Source: Priestia filamentosa
GTDB taxonomy: Bacteria > Bacillota > Bacilli > Bacillales > Bacillaceae_H
Length of the DNA stretch: 64,000 bases
Direction: 5' to 3'
Assembly (NCBI RefSeq): GCF_900177535.1
Contig: NZ_FXAJ01000009.1
Location: 1 to 64,000 of the forward strand
The translations under genes and the position numbers were made by a program. Each line of letters begins with the position of its first letter. Positions within the stretch are counted from its first letter, which is position 1. The notes beneath the pieces are model-generated. The model was not told where the DNA came from, did no database searches, and saw nothing but the letters and a program-made list of their open reading frames with translations. Positions 34,479 to 50,175 of this stretch are shown here, one piece after another.

Positions 34479-35102
34479 ATGCCAACAGTAGCATTGTTTA
34501 ACCAAGGCGGCGAAAACTTAGGTAACATTGACTTAAACGAAGCCGTTTTTGGAATCGAACCAAACGAAAGTGTACTATTTGACGCGATTTTAATGCAGCG
34601 TTCTGCAACTCGTCAAGGTACTCATAAAGTTAAAAACCGTTCTGAAGTAAGAGGCGGTGGCCGTAAACCATGGCGTCAAAAAGGTACTGGTCGTGCTCGT
34701 CAAGGATCAATCCGTTCTCCACAATGGAGAGGCGGTGGGGTTGTATTTGGTCCTACTCCACGTAGCTACAGCTACAAGTTACCTAAAAAAGTACGTCGTC
34801 TAGCAATCAAATCTGCTCTTTCTTCTAAAGTACAAAGCAATGATTTTGTAGTATTAGAAGATTTAGCATTACAAGCACCAAAAACTAAAGACATGGTAGC
34901 AGTTCTTTCTAACTTATCTGTAAATAGCAAAACGCTTATCGTTACAGCTGATGTGAACGAGAACGTTACTCTTTCTGCTCGCAACATCCCTGGTGTTAAC
35001 GTTATTACTGCTTCAAGCGTAAACGTTCTAGACCTAGTTAGCGCAGAAAAAGTTGTCTTCACTAAAGGTGCGGTTCAAAAAGTAGAGGAGGTGCTTGCAT
35101 AA
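34479..35102 (+). CDS. rplD: 50S ribosomal protein L4
   Basis: L4 lines the peptide exit tunnel. The 207-aa protein has the long tunnel loop with [19 protein letters not shown], where macrolide-resistance mutations occur in other species; the sequence looks wild type. Its stop overlaps the rplW start by one base (TAATG). Confidence 0.98.
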   Translation: MPTVALFNQGGENLGNIDLNEAVFGIEPNESVLFDAILMQRSATRQGTHKVKNRSEVRGGGRKPWRQKGTGRARQGSIRSPQWRGGGVVFGPTPRSYSYKLPKKVRRLAIKSALSSKVQSNDFVVLEDLALQAPKTKDMVAVLSNLSVNSKTLIVTADVNENVTLSARNIPGVNVITASSVNVLDLVSAEKVVFTKGAVQKVEEVLA

Positions 35103-35389
35103 TGAAAACTTCTCGTGATATTATTAAGCGCCCCGTCATTACTGAACGTTCAACAGACGTAATGGCTGATCGTAAATATACTTTTGAAGTAGATGTTCGT
35201 GCTAACAAAACAGCTGTTAAAGATGCTGTTGAAGAAATTTTCGACGTGAAAGTTGAAAAAGTGAACATCATGAACTATAAAGGTAAGTCTAAGCGCGTAG
35301 GTCGCTATACAGGTCTTACTAACCGTCGTCGTAAAGCAGTTGTTACTTTAACAGCTGATAGCAAAGAAATCGAATTATTCGAAGCATAA
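35102..35389 (+). CDS. rplW: 50S ribosomal protein L23
   Basis: L23 lies at the tunnel exit and docks trigger factor and SRP. The 95-aa protein begins [18 protein letters not shown] and has [17 protein letters not shown]. Translation is coupled to rplD by a one-base overlap; GAGGAGG lies in the rplD end. Confidence 0.98.
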   Translation: MKTSRDIIKRPVITERSTDVMADRKYTFEVDVRANKTAVKDAVEEIFDVKVEKVNIMNYKGKSKRVGRYTGLTNRRRKAVVTLTADSKEIELFEA

Positions 35390-35398
35390 GTCTTATAA

Positions 35399-36247
<849 letters not shown>

Positions 36248-36250
36248 CGG

Positions 36251-36286
36251 GATTGAGCTACGGTTCAAAAGAACCGTAGGGCAATC
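36251..36286 (+). other. Perfect hairpin in the rplB-rpsS gap
   Basis: GATTG-AG-CTACGGTTC-AAAA-GAACCGTAG-GG-CAATC forms a 14-bp stem with one small internal loop. No T run follows, so it is not a terminator. An mRNA processing, stability or regulatory role within the operon is possible. Confidence 0.5.
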
Positions 36287-36304
36287 ACGAAGGGAGGTTC
36301 ATTT

Positions 36305-36583
36305 ATGGGTCGCAGTTTGAAAAAAGGACCTTTTGTGGATGATCATTTAATGAACAAAATCGAAAAATTGAATGAAGCTGATAAGAAACAAGTTGTTAAA
36401 ACTTGGTCTCGTCGTTCAACAATTTTCCCACAATTCATGGGTCATACGATTGCTGTATATGACGGTCGTAAGCATGTACCTGTTTACGTTACTGAAGACA
36501 TGGTAGGACATAAGCTTGGTGAATTTGCACCAACACGTACTTATAAAGGCCATGGTAATGACGATAAGAAAACAAGACGCTAA
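36305..36583 (+). CDS. rpsS: 30S ribosomal protein S19
   Basis: S19 is a 30S head protein contacting S13 and the A-site finger bridge. The 92-aa protein begins [20 protein letters not shown] and has [14 protein letters not shown]. The start follows AAGGGAGG. Confidence 0.98.
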   Translation: MGRSLKKGPFVDDHLMNKIEKLNEADKKQVVKTWSRRSTIFPQFMGHTIAVYDGRKHVPVYVTEDMVGHKLGEFAPTRTYKGHGNDDKKTRR

Positions 36584-36603
36584 TTAAGAGAGGAGGCATT
36601 CAA

Positions 36604-36945
36604 ATGCAAGCTAAAGCTGTTGCAAAGACAGTTCGTATTGCGCCTCGTAAAGTTCGCTTAGTCGTAGATTTAATTCGAGGAAAGCAAGTAGGAGAAGCTG
36701 TAGCGATTTTAAAACTTACGCCAAAAGCTGCTTCCCCAGTTGTGGAAAAAGTATTAAACTCTGCTATCGCAAATGCAGAACACAATTATGAAATGGATGC
36801 AAACAACTTAGTTGTTTCAGAAGTGTTCGTAGACGAAGGTCCAACACTTAAACGTTTCCGTCCACGTGCTATGGGACGTGCAAGCCAAATCAACAAACGC
36901 ACTAGCCACATCACAGTTGTGGTATCAGAAAAGAAGGAGGGATAA
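36604..36945 (+). CDS. rplV: 50S ribosomal protein L22
   Basis: L22 has a long beta-hairpin lining the exit tunnel near L4. The 113-aa protein begins [20 protein letters not shown] and has the loop [17 protein letters not shown]. It lies three bases before rpsC. Confidence 0.98.
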   Translation: MQAKAVAKTVRIAPRKVRLVVDLIRGKQVGEAVAILKLTPKAASPVVEKVLNSAIANAEHNYEMDANNLVVSEVFVDEGPTLKRFRPRAMGRASQINKRTSHITVVVSEKKEG

Positions 36946-36948
36946 TCG

Positions 36949-38232
<1,284 letters not shown>

Positions 38233-38242
38233 TTAAGTCTGA

Positions 38243-38521
<279 letters not shown>

Positions 38522-38563
38522 TGATCGGATAGTGAGGATTGATCCGAAGGGAGGTAAAACTAG

Positions 38564-38932
<369 letters not shown>

Positions 38933-38971
38933 TAAATGATAAAATGATGGTCCTTAAGGAGGTGCGAAAAG

Positions 38972-39283
38972 ATGCATGTCAAAAAAGGTGACAAAGTAGT
39001 GGTTATCTCTGGTAAGGATAAAGGCAAACAAGGCGTAGTTCTTACTGCTTATCCGAAAAAAGACCGTGTGATTGTTGAAGGTGTGAATATCGTTAAGAAA
39101 CATTCAAAACCATCTCAATTAAATCCACAAGGTGGAATCAACAGCCAGGAAGCACCTATCCATGTATCCAACGTAATGCTGTTAGATCCTAAGACTGGCG
39201 AACCAACACGTGTTGGTTACAAAGTTGAAGACGGCAAAAAGGTACGTGTAGCAAAAAAATCTGGTGAAACTTTAGATAAATAA
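38972..39283 (+). CDS. rplX: 50S ribosomal protein L24
   Basis: L24 starts 50S assembly. The 103-aa protein has the N-terminal KOW motif ([19 protein letters not shown]). The start follows AAGGAGGTGCG. Confidence 0.98.
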   Translation: MHVKKGDKVVVISGKDKGKQGVVLTAYPKKDRVIVEGVNIVKKHSKPSQLNPQGGINSQEAPIHVSNVMLLDPKTGEPTRVGYKVEDGKKVRVAKKSGETLDK

Positions 39284-39312
39284 TATTAGTCAGTGAAAGG
39301 AGGTACTCATTG

Positions 39313-39852
39313 ATGAACCGCCTGAAAGAAAAATTTCAGAAAGAAATCACTCCTTCTCTAGTAGAGAAGTTCAATTATACATCTGTAATGCAAGTTCCTA
39401 AACTTGAAAAGATCGTAGTAAACATGGGAATTGGTGAAGCTGTACAAAATGCTAAAGCATTAGACAGCGCTGTTGAAGAGTTAACAGCTCTTACAGGTCA
39501 AAAACCACTAGTTACTCGTGCTAAGAAATCAATCGCTACTTTCCGTCTACGTGAAGGTATGCCAATTGGTGCAAAAGTTACACTACGTGGAGAGCGTATG
39601 TATGAGTTCTTTGACAAATTGATCTCTGTATCTCTTCCTCGTGTACGTGACTTCCGTGGAGTTTCTAAAAAATCATTTGATGGTCGCGGAAACTACACTC
39701 TAGGTATTAAAGAACAATTAATCTTCCCAGAGATTGATTATGATAAAGTAAACAAAGTACGTGGTATGGATATCGTAATTGTTACAACTGCAAACACAGA
39801 CGAAGAGTCTCGTGAGCTATTAACTCAATTCGGAATGCCATTCCAGAAATAA
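39313..39852 (+). CDS. rplE: 50S ribosomal protein L5
   Basis: L5 binds 5S rRNA in the central protuberance. The 179-aa protein begins [20 protein letters not shown] and has [19 protein letters not shown] choose ATG 39313 over the adjacent TTG 39310 because the family starts MNRL and AAAGGAGG is well placed. Confidence 0.98.
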   Translation: MNRLKEKFQKEITPSLVEKFNYTSVMQVPKLEKIVVNMGIGEAVQNAKALDSAVEELTALTGQKPLVTRAKKSIATFRLREGMPIGAKVTLRGERMYEFFDKLISVSLPRVRDFRGVSKKSFDGRGNYTLGIKEQLIFPEIDYDKVNKVRGMDIVIVTTANTDEESRELLTQFGMPFQK

Positions 39853-40071
<219 letters not shown>

Positions 40072-40100
40072 AACCCAAGCATGGGAAGGAGGTAAAAAAT

Positions 40101-40499
40101 ATGGTTATGACTGATCCAATTGCAGATCTTCTAACTCGTATTCGTAACGCGAACATGGTTCGTCATGAAAAACTTGAAGTACCTGCTTCTAACTTAAAGA
40201 AGCAAGTTGCAGAAATCCTTAAACGTGAAGGTTTCGTTCGCGATGTAGAATATATCGAGGACAACAAACAAGGTATCATCCGTATCTTCTTAAAATACGG
40301 TTCAAACAACGAGCGTGTAATCACAGGTCTTAAACGTATTAGTAAACCTGGTCTTCGCGTTTATGCAAAAGCTGACGAAGTACCACGTGTACTAAACGGT
40401 CTAGGTATTGCAATCGTTTCTACTTCACAAGGTGTATTAAGCGACAAAGAAGCTCGCCAAAAACAAACTGGTGGAGAAGTATTAGCATACGTTTGGTAA
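40101..40499 (+). CDS. rpsH: 30S ribosomal protein S8
   Basis: S8 binds helix 21 of 16S rRNA and represses the spc operon in E. coli. The 132-aa protein begins [18 protein letters not shown] and has ISTSQGV-type [13 protein letters not shown]. The start follows GAAGGAGG. Confidence 0.98.
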   Translation: MVMTDPIADLLTRIRNANMVRHEKLEVPASNLKKQVAEILKREGFVRDVEYIEDNKQGIIRIFLKYGSNNERVITGLKRISKPGLRVYAKADEVPRVLNGLGIAIVSTSQGVLSDKEARQKQTGGEVLAYVW

Positions 40500-40530
40500 T
40501 TAATTTATAAAGCGATCGGAGGTGTAACGT

Positions 40531-41067
40531 ATGTCACGTGTCGGTAAAAAAGTCTTAGAAATTCCGTCTGGTGTTACAGTAACAAACAACAACAATACTG
40601 TAACTGTAAAAGGTCCTAAAGGTGAATTAACTCATACATTCAACCCGGACATCACTATCAACGTGGAAGACAACATCCTTACTGTAAGTCGTCCAAGTGA
40701 CCACAAAGAACACCGTGCCCTTCATGGTACAACTCGTAGCCTTTTAGGTAACATGGTTGAGGGTGTTACTAACGGCTATCAAAAAGGTCTGGAACTAGTT
40801 GGGGTAGGTTACCGTGCTCAAAAGTCTGGTAACAAACTTATCCTTAACGTTGGTTACTCTCATCCAGTTGAAATCGAGCCTGAGCAAGGACTTGAAGTTG
40901 AGGTTCCGTCTCAAACTAAAGTTATTGTTAAAGGTATTAGCAAAGAACGCGTTGGTGCTTTAGCAGCTAACATTCGTGCGGTTCGTTCACCTGAGCCTTA
41001 CAAAGGTAAAGGAATTCGCTACGAAGGCGAATATGTACGTCGTAAAGAAGGTAAAACTGCTAAGTAA
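40531..41067 (+). CDS. rplF: 50S ribosomal protein L6
   Basis: L6 lies near the sarcin-ricin loop. The 178-aa protein begins [19 protein letters not shown] and ends with the conserved [20 protein letters not shown]. The start follows CGGAGGTG. Confidence 0.98.
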   Translation: MSRVGKKVLEIPSGVTVTNNNNTVTVKGPKGELTHTFNPDITINVEDNILTVSRPSDHKEHRALHGTTRSLLGNMVEGVTNGYQKGLELVGVGYRAQKSGNKLILNVGYSHPVEIEPEQGLEVEVPSQTKVIVKGISKERVGALAANIRAVRSPEPYKGKGIRYEGEYVRRKEGKTAK

Positions 41068-41107
41068 TAATGCAGTTCGTTCTAGTTAAAGGAAAGGAGT
41101 GACTAAG

Positions 41108-41991
<884 letters not shown>

Positions 41992-42004
41992 GGAGGGAAA
42001 CAAA

Positions 42005-42187
42005 ATGGCAAACAAATTAGCGATTACCCTCACTCGCAGCGTAATTGGTCGCCCAGAAAACCAACGTGTAACAGTCAAAACGTTAGGTCTTCGTAAAATG
42101 CATCAAACTGTGGTTCACGAAGACAACGCAGCGATTCGTGGTATGATCAACAAAGTTGCTCACCTTGTTACAGTTAAAGAACAATAA
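42005..42187 (+). CDS. rpmD: 50S ribosomal protein L30
   Basis: The 60-aa protein [20 protein letters not shown]... is bacterial L30, with the conserved [16 protein letters not shown] segment. It starts 13 bp after rpsE behind AAGGAGGG. Confidence 0.98.
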   Translation: MANKLAITLTRSVIGRPENQRVTVKTLGLRKMHQTVVHEDNAAIRGMINKVAHLVTVKEQ

Positions 42188-42216
42188 TAGAATTGTAATC
42201 AAAAGGAGGTGTCTCC

Positions 42217-42657
42217 ATGAAACTTCATGAGCTAAAACCAGCAGAAGGTTCTCGTAAAGAACGTAATCGTGTAGGTCGTGGTATGGCTAGTGGTAACGGA
42301 AAAACTTCAGGACGTGGACACAAAGGTCAACGCGCTCGTTCAGGCGGTGGCGTACGTATCGGTTTTGAAGGTGGTCAGAACCCACTATACCGTCGTTTAC
42401 CAAAACGCGGTTTCACAAACATTAACCGTAAAGAGTTTACGGTTGTTAACCTTGAAACATTAAATCGTTTCGAAGATGGAACAGAGGTAACTCCGGAACT
42501 TCTTCTTGAAACTGGTGTTATCAGCAAAGTTAGAGCTGGCGTGAAAATTCTTGGCAATGGCGAAGTAAGCAAAAAGCTAACTGTTAAAGCTAACAAATTT
42601 TCTGCTTCTGCAAAAGAGGCTATCGAAGCTGCAGGCGGTAAAACTGAGGTGATTTAA
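42217..42657 (+). CDS. rplO: 50S ribosomal protein L15
   Basis: L15 is a late 50S assembly protein. The 146-aa protein begins [20 protein letters not shown], has the Gly/Arg-rich extension with [17 protein letters not shown], and ends in the globular domain. Its stop overlaps the secY start by one base (TAATG). Confidence 0.98.
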   Translation: MKLHELKPAEGSRKERNRVGRGMASGNGKTSGRGHKGQRARSGGGVRIGFEGGQNPLYRRLPKRGFTNINRKEFTVVNLETLNRFEDGTEVTPELLLETGVISKVRAGVKILGNGEVSKKLTVKANKFSASAKEAIEAAGGKTEVI

Positions 42658-43949
42658 TGTTTCAGACAATCTCCAATTTGATGCGCGTAGGTGAAATTAG
42701 AAATAAAATTCTTTTCACCTTGCTAATGCTTGTAATTTTTCGAATCGGAACTTTCATTCCAGTTCCAAATGTAAATACTGATGTTTTGAAAGTGCAAGAT
42801 CAGCTAAATGTATTTGGAGTACTAAATACATTTGGCGGTGGTGCACTTCAAAATTTCTCTATTTTAGCAATGGGTATTATGCCATACATCACAGCATCCA
42901 TCATCGTACAGCTGTTGCAGATGGATGTTGTTCCTAAGTTTACAGAGTGGTCAAAACAAGGTGAAGTTGGACGTCGTAAATTAGCTCAATTTACTCGTTA
43001 CTTAACAATTGTTTTAGGTCTTGTTCAAGCTGTTGGAATGTCCATCGGCTTTAACAATATGGCTCAAGGCCAACTTATTCAGAACCCAGGAGCAATGACA
43101 TACGCTGTTATTGCGATCATTTTGACTGCAGGAACAGCCTTTTTAATGTGGCTTGGTGAGCAGATCACAGCAAAAGGCGTTGGTAATGGAGTTTCTATTA
43201 TCATTTTTGCAGGTATGGTAGCAGGTATTCCAAATACATTGAACCAAATTTATGCGCAGCAATTTGAAGATGTTGGCGATCAGCTTTTCTTGCGTATTGC
43301 AACAATGGTATTACTAGCAGTAGTCGTATTGGCTATCATTGTGGGAGTTATCTTCTTCCAACAAGCGCTTCGTAAAATTCCGATTCAATATGCAAAACGT
43401 CTAGCTGGCCGTAATCAAGTTGGAGGACAATCAACGCATTTACCGTTAAAGGTTAACGCGGCGGGTGTTATTCCAGTTATTTTTGCGGTTTCATTTATCA
43501 TTACGCCACCAACGATTGCATCGTTTTTCGGCTCAAATGATGTAACAGAATGGATTCAAAAAACATTTGATTATACACAGCCTATTGGCATGAGCGTTTA
43601 CGTAGCCCTAATTGTAGCATTTACTTACTTCTACACTTTTGTTCAAGTAAACCCAGAACAAGTGGCAGAGAACTTACAAAAGCAAGGCGGTTATATTCCA
43701 GGCATTCGTCCAGGAAAGAACACGCAAGAATTTATTACAAAGGTGTTGTATCGCTTAACAATAGTTGGTGCACTTTTCCTTTCAATAATTGCGATTTTAC
43801 CAACCCTGTTTATTAAGTTTGCTGACTTACCTTCTTCTGCTCAAATTGGTGGTACTGGATTGTTGATCATTGTCGGGGTTGCCCTTGAAACAATGAAACA
43901 ACTAGAAAGTCAGCTCGTTAAACGTCATTACAAAGGCTTTATTAAATAA
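42657..43949 (+). CDS. secY: Preprotein translocase subunit SecY
   Basis: SecY is the protein-conducting channel. The 430-aa protein has ten hydrophobic transmembrane segments, starting after [20 protein letters not shown], the cytoplasmic loop QYAKRLAGRNQVGGQSTHLP, and the C-terminal RHYKGFIK. It is translationally coupled to rplO. Its partner SecE is at 16570-16749. Confidence 0.98.
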   Translation: MFQTISNLMRVGEIRNKILFTLLMLVIFRIGTFIPVPNVNTDVLKVQDQLNVFGVLNTFGGGALQNFSILAMGIMPYITASIIVQLLQMDVVPKFTEWSKQGEVGRRKLAQFTRYLTIVLGLVQAVGMSIGFNNMAQGQLIQNPGAMTYAVIAIILTAGTAFLMWLGEQITAKGVGNGVSIIIFAGMVAGIPNTLNQIYAQQFEDVGDQLFLRIATMVLLAVVVLAIIVGVIFFQQALRKIPIQYAKRLAGRNQVGGQSTHLPLKVNAAGVIPVIFAVSFIITPPTIASFFGSNDVTEWIQKTFDYTQPIGMSVYVALIVAFTYFYTFVQVNPEQVAENLQKQGGYIPGIRPGKNTQEFITKVLYRLTIVGALFLSIIAILPTLFIKFADLPSSAQIGGTGLLIIVGVALETMKQLESQLVKRHYKGFIK

Positions 43950-43986
43950 AAAGAGTTGTAAAACTCTTATATAGAGAAGAGACTGA

Positions 43987-45395
<1,409 letters not shown>

Positions 45396-45401
45396 ATATA
45401 G

Positions 45402-45585
45402 AACAGGTCTCTATCGTTAACCCTAGACAGTTGTAGTCATAGTCAACAAGATTGTTAGTCCATGTTGTCTGATTCGTTACAAAAATGGCAAAGCTGTACG
45501 TGAAAACGTAGTTTGCCTTGTATTGGATGATTACGTTTCTCCGAATGTTCAGAACAGGTTAGTAAATTTTGTTACATTAGAATAA
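45402..45585 (+). pseudogene. ybzG: Decayed KOW-domain RNA-binding gene (ybzG position)
   Basis: Bacilli usually carry a KOW-domain, L14e-like gene between map and infA. The 228-bp gap here has no intact ORF but keeps pieces of one. Near 45406 it reads EQVSIVNPRQ, resembling the KOW opening, with stop codons after it. From 45481 one frame reads [20 protein letters not shown] then [14 protein letters not shown] and a stop at 45583. That closely follows the family C-terminal pattern KKNVLHLxLxDYISPEVQN. Start and middle are lost to frameshifts and stops. It is called by position and partial similarity, from memory of the family. Confidence 0.75.
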
Positions 45586-45623
45586 CTGCCTTGTTGCTGG
45601 GGCAAAGAAAGGAGAGCAATTGT

Positions 45624-45842
45624 ATGGCGAAAGACGATGTAATTGAAGTAGAAGGTACCGTGATTGAGACTTTACCAAATGCAATGTTCAAGGTAGAATT
45701 AGAAAATGGTCATACAGTGCTAGCTCATGTTTCTGGTAAAATTCGCATGCATTTCATTCGTATTTTACCTGGTGATAAAGTTACTGTTGAGCTATCACCA
45801 TATGATCTAACTCGTGGAAGAATCACGTATCGTTTCAAATAA
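45624..45842 (+). CDS. infA: Translation initiation factor IF-1
   Basis: IF-1 blocks the A site during initiation. The 72-aa S1/OB-fold protein begins [20 protein letters not shown] and ends [13 protein letters not shown] choose ATG 45624 behind AAAGGAGAG; an upstream in-frame start would fall in the KOW-gene remnant. Confidence 0.98.
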   Translation: MAKDDVIEVEGTVIETLPNAMFKVELENGHTVLAHVSGKIRMHFIRILPGDKVTVELSPYDLTRGRITYRFK

Positions 45843-45875
45843 ACTATGCACTCCGTATTACTAAGGAGGTAATAA

Positions 45876-45992
<117 letters not shown>

Positions 45993-46016
45993 TTCTCAAG
46001 GAGGTGCACTTTTCTT

Positions 46017-46382
46017 ATGGCACGTATTGCAGGTGTAGATATCCCTCGTGATAAGCGCGTAGTTATCTCAATGACTTACGTTTTCGGAATCGGTAAAGTA
46101 ACAGCTCAAAAAATCTTAGCTGAAGCTGGCGTTTCTGAAGATACTCGCGTTCGCGATCTAACAGAAGATGAATTAAATAAAATTCGTGAAATTGTTGACG
46201 GATATAAAGTAGAAGGAGATCTTCGTCGTGAAGTTTCTCTAAACATCAAACGTCTAATCGAAATTGGTTCTTACCGTGGTCTTCGCCACCGTCGTAGCTT
46301 ACCAGTTCGTGGTCAACATACTAAAAACAATGCTCGTACACGTAAAGGTCCACGTCGTACAGTAGCTAACAAAAAGAAATAA
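46017..46382 (+). CDS. rpsM: 30S ribosomal protein S13
   Basis: S13 forms head-to-50S bridges and contacts P-site tRNA. The 121-aa protein begins [19 protein letters not shown] and has [19 protein letters not shown]. The start follows AAGGAGGTGC. Confidence 0.98.
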   Translation: MARIAGVDIPRDKRVVISMTYVFGIGKVTAQKILAEAGVSEDTRVRDLTEDELNKIREIVDGYKVEGDLRREVSLNIKRLIEIGSYRGLRHRRSLPVRGQHTKNNARTRKGPRRTVANKKK

Positions 46383-46389
46383 TAAGTAA

Positions 46390-46794
<405 letters not shown>

Positions 46795-46968
46795 TTAATT
46801 CATCTGTATATATTTCATTTTATCGTCTATAATGGGATATGATACAGATTTTTTTCCGGTCAAATGTTGTGCACATTCGGGAACTGTCTAAGAGGGAATT
46901 TCGGTTAGATCATTTAGGATCTAAATGATCTAACTGGGGTTTCGACGTTTTGAAGGAGGGTTTAATAA

Positions 46969-47913
46969 ATGATAGAGATTGAAAAGCCAAAAATCGAAAC
47001 GGTAGAAATCAGCGATGATGGAAAGTTCGGTAAGTTCGTCGTCGAACCACTTGAGCGTGGATATGGTACTACTTTGGGTAACTCCTTACGTCGTATCCTA
47101 TTATCCTCTCTCCCTGGTGCTGCTGTAACATCTATTCAAATCGATGGTGTTTTACATGAGTTCTCAACAATTCCTGGAGTTGTTGAAGACGTAACAAACA
47201 TCATTTTAAATGTGAAGAAGCTTGCATTAAAAATCTACTCTGATGAAGAGAAGACGTTAGAAATTGATGTTCAAGGCAAAGGTGTTGTAACTGCTGCTGA
47301 CATTCAAGGAGATAGTGATGTTGAGATCTTAAATCCAGATCTTCATATTGCAACACTTGAAACAGATGCACAGTTCCGCATGCGTCTAACAGCTCAAACA
47401 GGTCGTGGTTATGATGCTGCGGTTGAGAACAAGCATGAAGATCAACCAATTGGTGTAATTCCAATTGATTCAATCTACACGCCTGTTACGCGCGTCTCTT
47501 ACTATGTTGAAAATACACGCGTTGGTCAAATGACAAACTTCGATAAGCTTACGCTTGATGTTTGGACTGACGGTAGTATTGAGCCTGAAAAAGCTGTAGC
47601 ACTAGGTGCTAAAATCCTAACAGAGCATTTAAACATCTTTGTTGGATTAACAGATGAGGCACAAAAAGCAGAGATTATGGTTGAAAAAGAAGAAGATCAA
47701 AAAGAGAAAGTTCTTGAAATGACGATTGAAGAACTTGACCTTTCTGTACGTTCTTACAACTGCTTAAAACGTGCTGGCATCAACACAGTACAAGAGCTTG
47801 CGAATAAAACAGAAGAAGATATGATGAAAGTACGTAACTTAGGACGTAAATCTCTTGAAGAAGTGAAAGCTAAACTTGAAGAGCTTGGTCTTGGACTACG
47901 TAAAGACGATTGA
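46969..47913 (+). CDS. rpoA: RNA polymerase alpha subunit
   Basis: The 314-aa alpha subunit has the N-terminal assembly domain ([20 protein letters not shown], about 29-48), an acidic linker, and the C-terminal domain with the two HhH motifs ([19 protein letters not shown], then [14 protein letters not shown]) that contact UP elements and activators. The start follows GAAGGAGGG. Confidence 0.98.
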   Translation: MIEIEKPKIETVEISDDGKFGKFVVEPLERGYGTTLGNSLRRILLSSLPGAAVTSIQIDGVLHEFSTIPGVVEDVTNIILNVKKLALKIYSDEEKTLEIDVQGKGVVTAADIQGDSDVEILNPDLHIATLETDAQFRMRLTAQTGRGYDAAVENKHEDQPIGVIPIDSIYTPVTRVSYYVENTRVGQMTNFDKLTLDVWTDGSIEPEKAVALGAKILTEHLNIFVGLTDEAQKAEIMVEKEEDQKEKVLEMTIEELDLSVRSYNCLKRAGINTVQELANKTEEDMMKVRNLGRKSLEEVKAKLEELGLGLRKDD

Positions 47914-47949
47914 TAGATAGCGAATTAGTAACGAAGGAGGGAAATACTC

Positions 47950-48312
47950 ATGGGATATCAAAAATTAGGTCGTACAAGTGCACAACGTAAGGCACTTCTT
48001 CGCGATTTAGCAACTGACTTAATCATCAGTGAGCGCATTGAAACAACAGAACCAAAAGCAAAAGAACTTAAGTCTGTTGTAGAAAAACTAATCACTCTTG
48101 GTAAACGTGGAGATCTACATGCTCGCCGTCAAGCTGCAGCATACATCCGCCACGAAGTAGCAAACGAAGAGACTGGTCAAGACGCTGTTCAAAAACTTTT
48201 CAGCGACGTGGCTACTCGTTATGCTGACCGTCAAGGTGGCTACACTCGTATTATGAAACTTGGACCTCGTCGTGGTGACGGTGCTCCAATGGCTATCATC
48301 GAGTTAGTTTAA
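47950..48312 (+). CDS. rplQ: 50S ribosomal protein L17
   Basis: L17 is an exit-tunnel surface protein. The 120-aa protein begins [20 protein letters not shown] and ends [20 protein letters not shown]. It is the last gene of the superoperon before a terminator. Confidence 0.98.
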   Translation: MGYQKLGRTSAQRKALLRDLATDLIISERIETTEPKAKELKSVVEKLITLGKRGDLHARRQAAAYIRHEVANEETGQDAVQKLFSDVATRYADRQGGYTRIMKLGPRRGDGAPMAIIELV

Positions 48313-48394
48313 TATATGAAGTTCTTAGGGCGTATGGATTCTCTTCTTTTTTAAAGAAAGTGTCTGACGCCCATTTGAACAATATAGGTGCTAC

Positions 48395-48438
48395 AAGGGC
48401 GTGACAGTTATTCTCAACTGCTCAATGCCCTTTTTTTA
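48395..48438 (+). terminator. Terminator between rplQ and ecfA1
   Basis: AAGGGC and GCCCTT, with CAGTT/AACTG inside, form an interrupted stem followed by seven T. A larger hairpin (GGGCG at 48328 with CGCCC at 48368, enclosing CTTCTTTT/AAAGAAAG) lies just upstream. The region ends the alpha operon and may modulate the ECF genes. Confidence 0.65.
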
Positions 48439-48487
48439 TATGTTGAAACGAATTAGCCTAGAGGAGCATAGTAGAGGGGGGCTGTAT

Positions 48488-49327
48488 ATGTCAAACTCAG
48501 TCATAGAAGTGAAAGACTTGTATTTTCGGTATGAAGAAGATGGACCTTATGTGCTAAACAACTTATCTCTTAATGTTTATAAGGGAGAATGGCTTGCAAT
48601 TGCAGGACATAATGGCTCAGGGAAATCAACGCTTGCTAAAATTTTAAACGGTCTCATTCTACCTGAACAAGGTTCTGTGAAAGTAGCAGATCTTATGCTT
48701 ACAGAAGATTCTGTATGGGATGTACGTCGCCATATTGGAATGGTATTTCAAAATCCTGATAATCAATTTGTAGGTTCAACGGTTGAAGACGACGTTGCTT
48801 TTGGGTTAGAGAATAATGGCTTTCCGTATGAAGAGATGAGAAAAAGAGTAGGGGAAGCAATTGAAGTTGTTGGAATGAAAGGGTTCGAGCAGTATGAGCC
48901 ACATCGTCTATCTGGTGGGCAGAAGCAGCGTATTGGTATTGCTGGTGTTGTCGCAATGGCACCTGATGTTATCCTTTTAGATGAAGCAACATCAATGCTT
49001 GATCCAAAAGGACGTAGTGAAGTTCTCGAAACCATTCGTTTGTTAAAAAATCAACGCAATCTAACGATTATCTCCATTACCCATGACCTCAATGAAGTAG
49101 CGAAAGCTGATAGAGCAATTGTCCTCAATAAAGGAGAACTTTTTGCAACTGGGACACCTGCAGAGATTTTTGAACTTGGCAGCAAATTGACTGAGATTGG
49201 CCTTGATTTTCCATTTGCTAGTCAAATTAGTCATGTTCTGAGGGACAAAGGAATTTCTTTAGAACATATTCATTTAACAACGGACAACTTAGTGGAGGAA
49301 CTATGGAGATTATATTCAAAAATGTAG
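48488..49327 (+). CDS. ecfA1: ECF transporter ATPase EcfA1
   Basis: This is one of two ATPases of the shared energy-coupling module of group II ECF vitamin transporters. The 279-aa ABC protein has Walker A GHNGSGKST, Q-loop VFQNPDNQFVGSTVEDDVAF, signature LSGGQKQRIGIAG and Walker B VILLDEATSMLDP. I choose ATG 48488 behind GAGGGGG; a longer upstream frame passes through the terminator and is not conserved. It overlaps ecfA2 by 25 bp. Confidence 0.97.
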   Translation: MSNSVIEVKDLYFRYEEDGPYVLNNLSLNVYKGEWLAIAGHNGSGKSTLAKILNGLILPEQGSVKVADLMLTEDSVWDVRRHIGMVFQNPDNQFVGSTVEDDVAFGLENNGFPYEEMRKRVGEAIEVVGMKGFEQYEPHRLSGGQKQRIGIAGVVAMAPDVILLDEATSMLDPKGRSEVLETIRLLKNQRNLTIISITHDLNEVAKADRAIVLNKGELFATGTPAEIFELGSKLTEIGLDFPFASQISHVLRDKGISLEHIHLTTDNLVEELWRLYSKM

Positions 49328-50175
49328 AACATCGTTATCAGCTTAAAACACCTTTTGAACGATTAGCATTAGAAGATGTATCGCTATCCATTCCCTCTGG
49401 TCAGTTCGTATCGTTAATCGGTCATACAGGATCTGGTAAGTCAACAGTTATCCAGCATTTGAATGCCCTTTTAAAGCCAACTAAAGGGAGTATCCAAATA
49501 GGAGATCGTACAATTGAAAGTGGTAAGAAAGAAAAGCATTTAAAAGAAATTCGTAAACGCGTTGGCGTTGTCTTTCAGTTTCCTGAACATCAGCTTTTTG
49601 ATGAGATTGTTGAAAAAGATATTTGTTTTGGTCCGATGAACTTTGGGGTTTCAGAAGAGGAAGCGAAAAAAAGGGCAAATGAGCTTGCTACAATAGTTGG
49701 TTTGCCAAAGGAAGTTCTGCAGAAATCACCGTTTGATTTAAGCGGTGGACAGATGCGCCGTGTGGCAATTGCAGGAATTTTAGCAATGGAACCGCAAGTG
49801 CTTGTTCTTGATGAGCCAACAGCAGGACTTGATCCAAGAGGACGTAATGAGATTATGAATTTGATCTCCTCTTTAAATAAAGAACAAGGATTAACGATTG
49901 TATTTGTAACGCACAGTATGGAAGATGCAGCACAATATGCAGATCGCATTATTGTAATGGATAAAGGGAAAGTTTCAATGAGTGGAACACCAAAGGAAAT
50001 CTTTAAGCAACATGAAAAGCTTAAAGAGATTGGACTAGATATCCCAGAGCCTCTGCAGTTCATATTGGATCTAGAACAGCGTTTGGGCGTTTCCCTTAGT
50101 CATGAGGCTATTACATTTAAAAAGGCCGTAGAAGAGGTCACAAAGCTTTTTGGAGGACAAGCTCATGATGAATAA
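49303..50175 (+). CDS. ecfA2: ECF transporter ATPase EcfA2
   Basis: The second ATPase of the ECF module, 290 aa, has Walker A GHTGSGKST, Q-loop VFQFPEHQLFDEIVEKDI, signature DLSGGQMRRVAIAG and Walker B VLVLDEPTAGLDP. It starts within the ecfA1 end behind GTGGAGGAAC, and its end overlaps ecfT, so the three subunits are translationally coupled. Confidence 0.97.
   Translation: MEIIFKNVEHRYQLKTPFERLALEDVSLSIPSGQFVSLIGHTGSGKSTVIQHLNALLKPTKGSIQIGDRTIESGKKEKHLKEIRKRVGVVFQFPEHQLFDEIVEKDICFGPMNFGVSEEEAKKRANELATIVGLPKEVLQKSPFDLSGGQMRRVAIAGILAMEPQVLVLDEPTAGLDPRGRNEIMNLISSLNKEQGLTIVFVTHSMEDAAQYADRIIVMDKGKVSMSGTPKEIFKQHEKLKEIGLDIPEPLQFILDLEQRLGVSLSHEAITFKKAVEEVTKLFGGQAHDE

Noticed and set aside
48401-48487. 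29-residue N-terminal extension of EcfA1
   Set aside because: It would start within the terminator region without a ribosome binding site, and ATG 48488 matches the family start.
49590-50063. A 157-aa minus-strand ORF inside ecfA2
   Set aside because: It is antisense to the ABC signature region and has no start signals.
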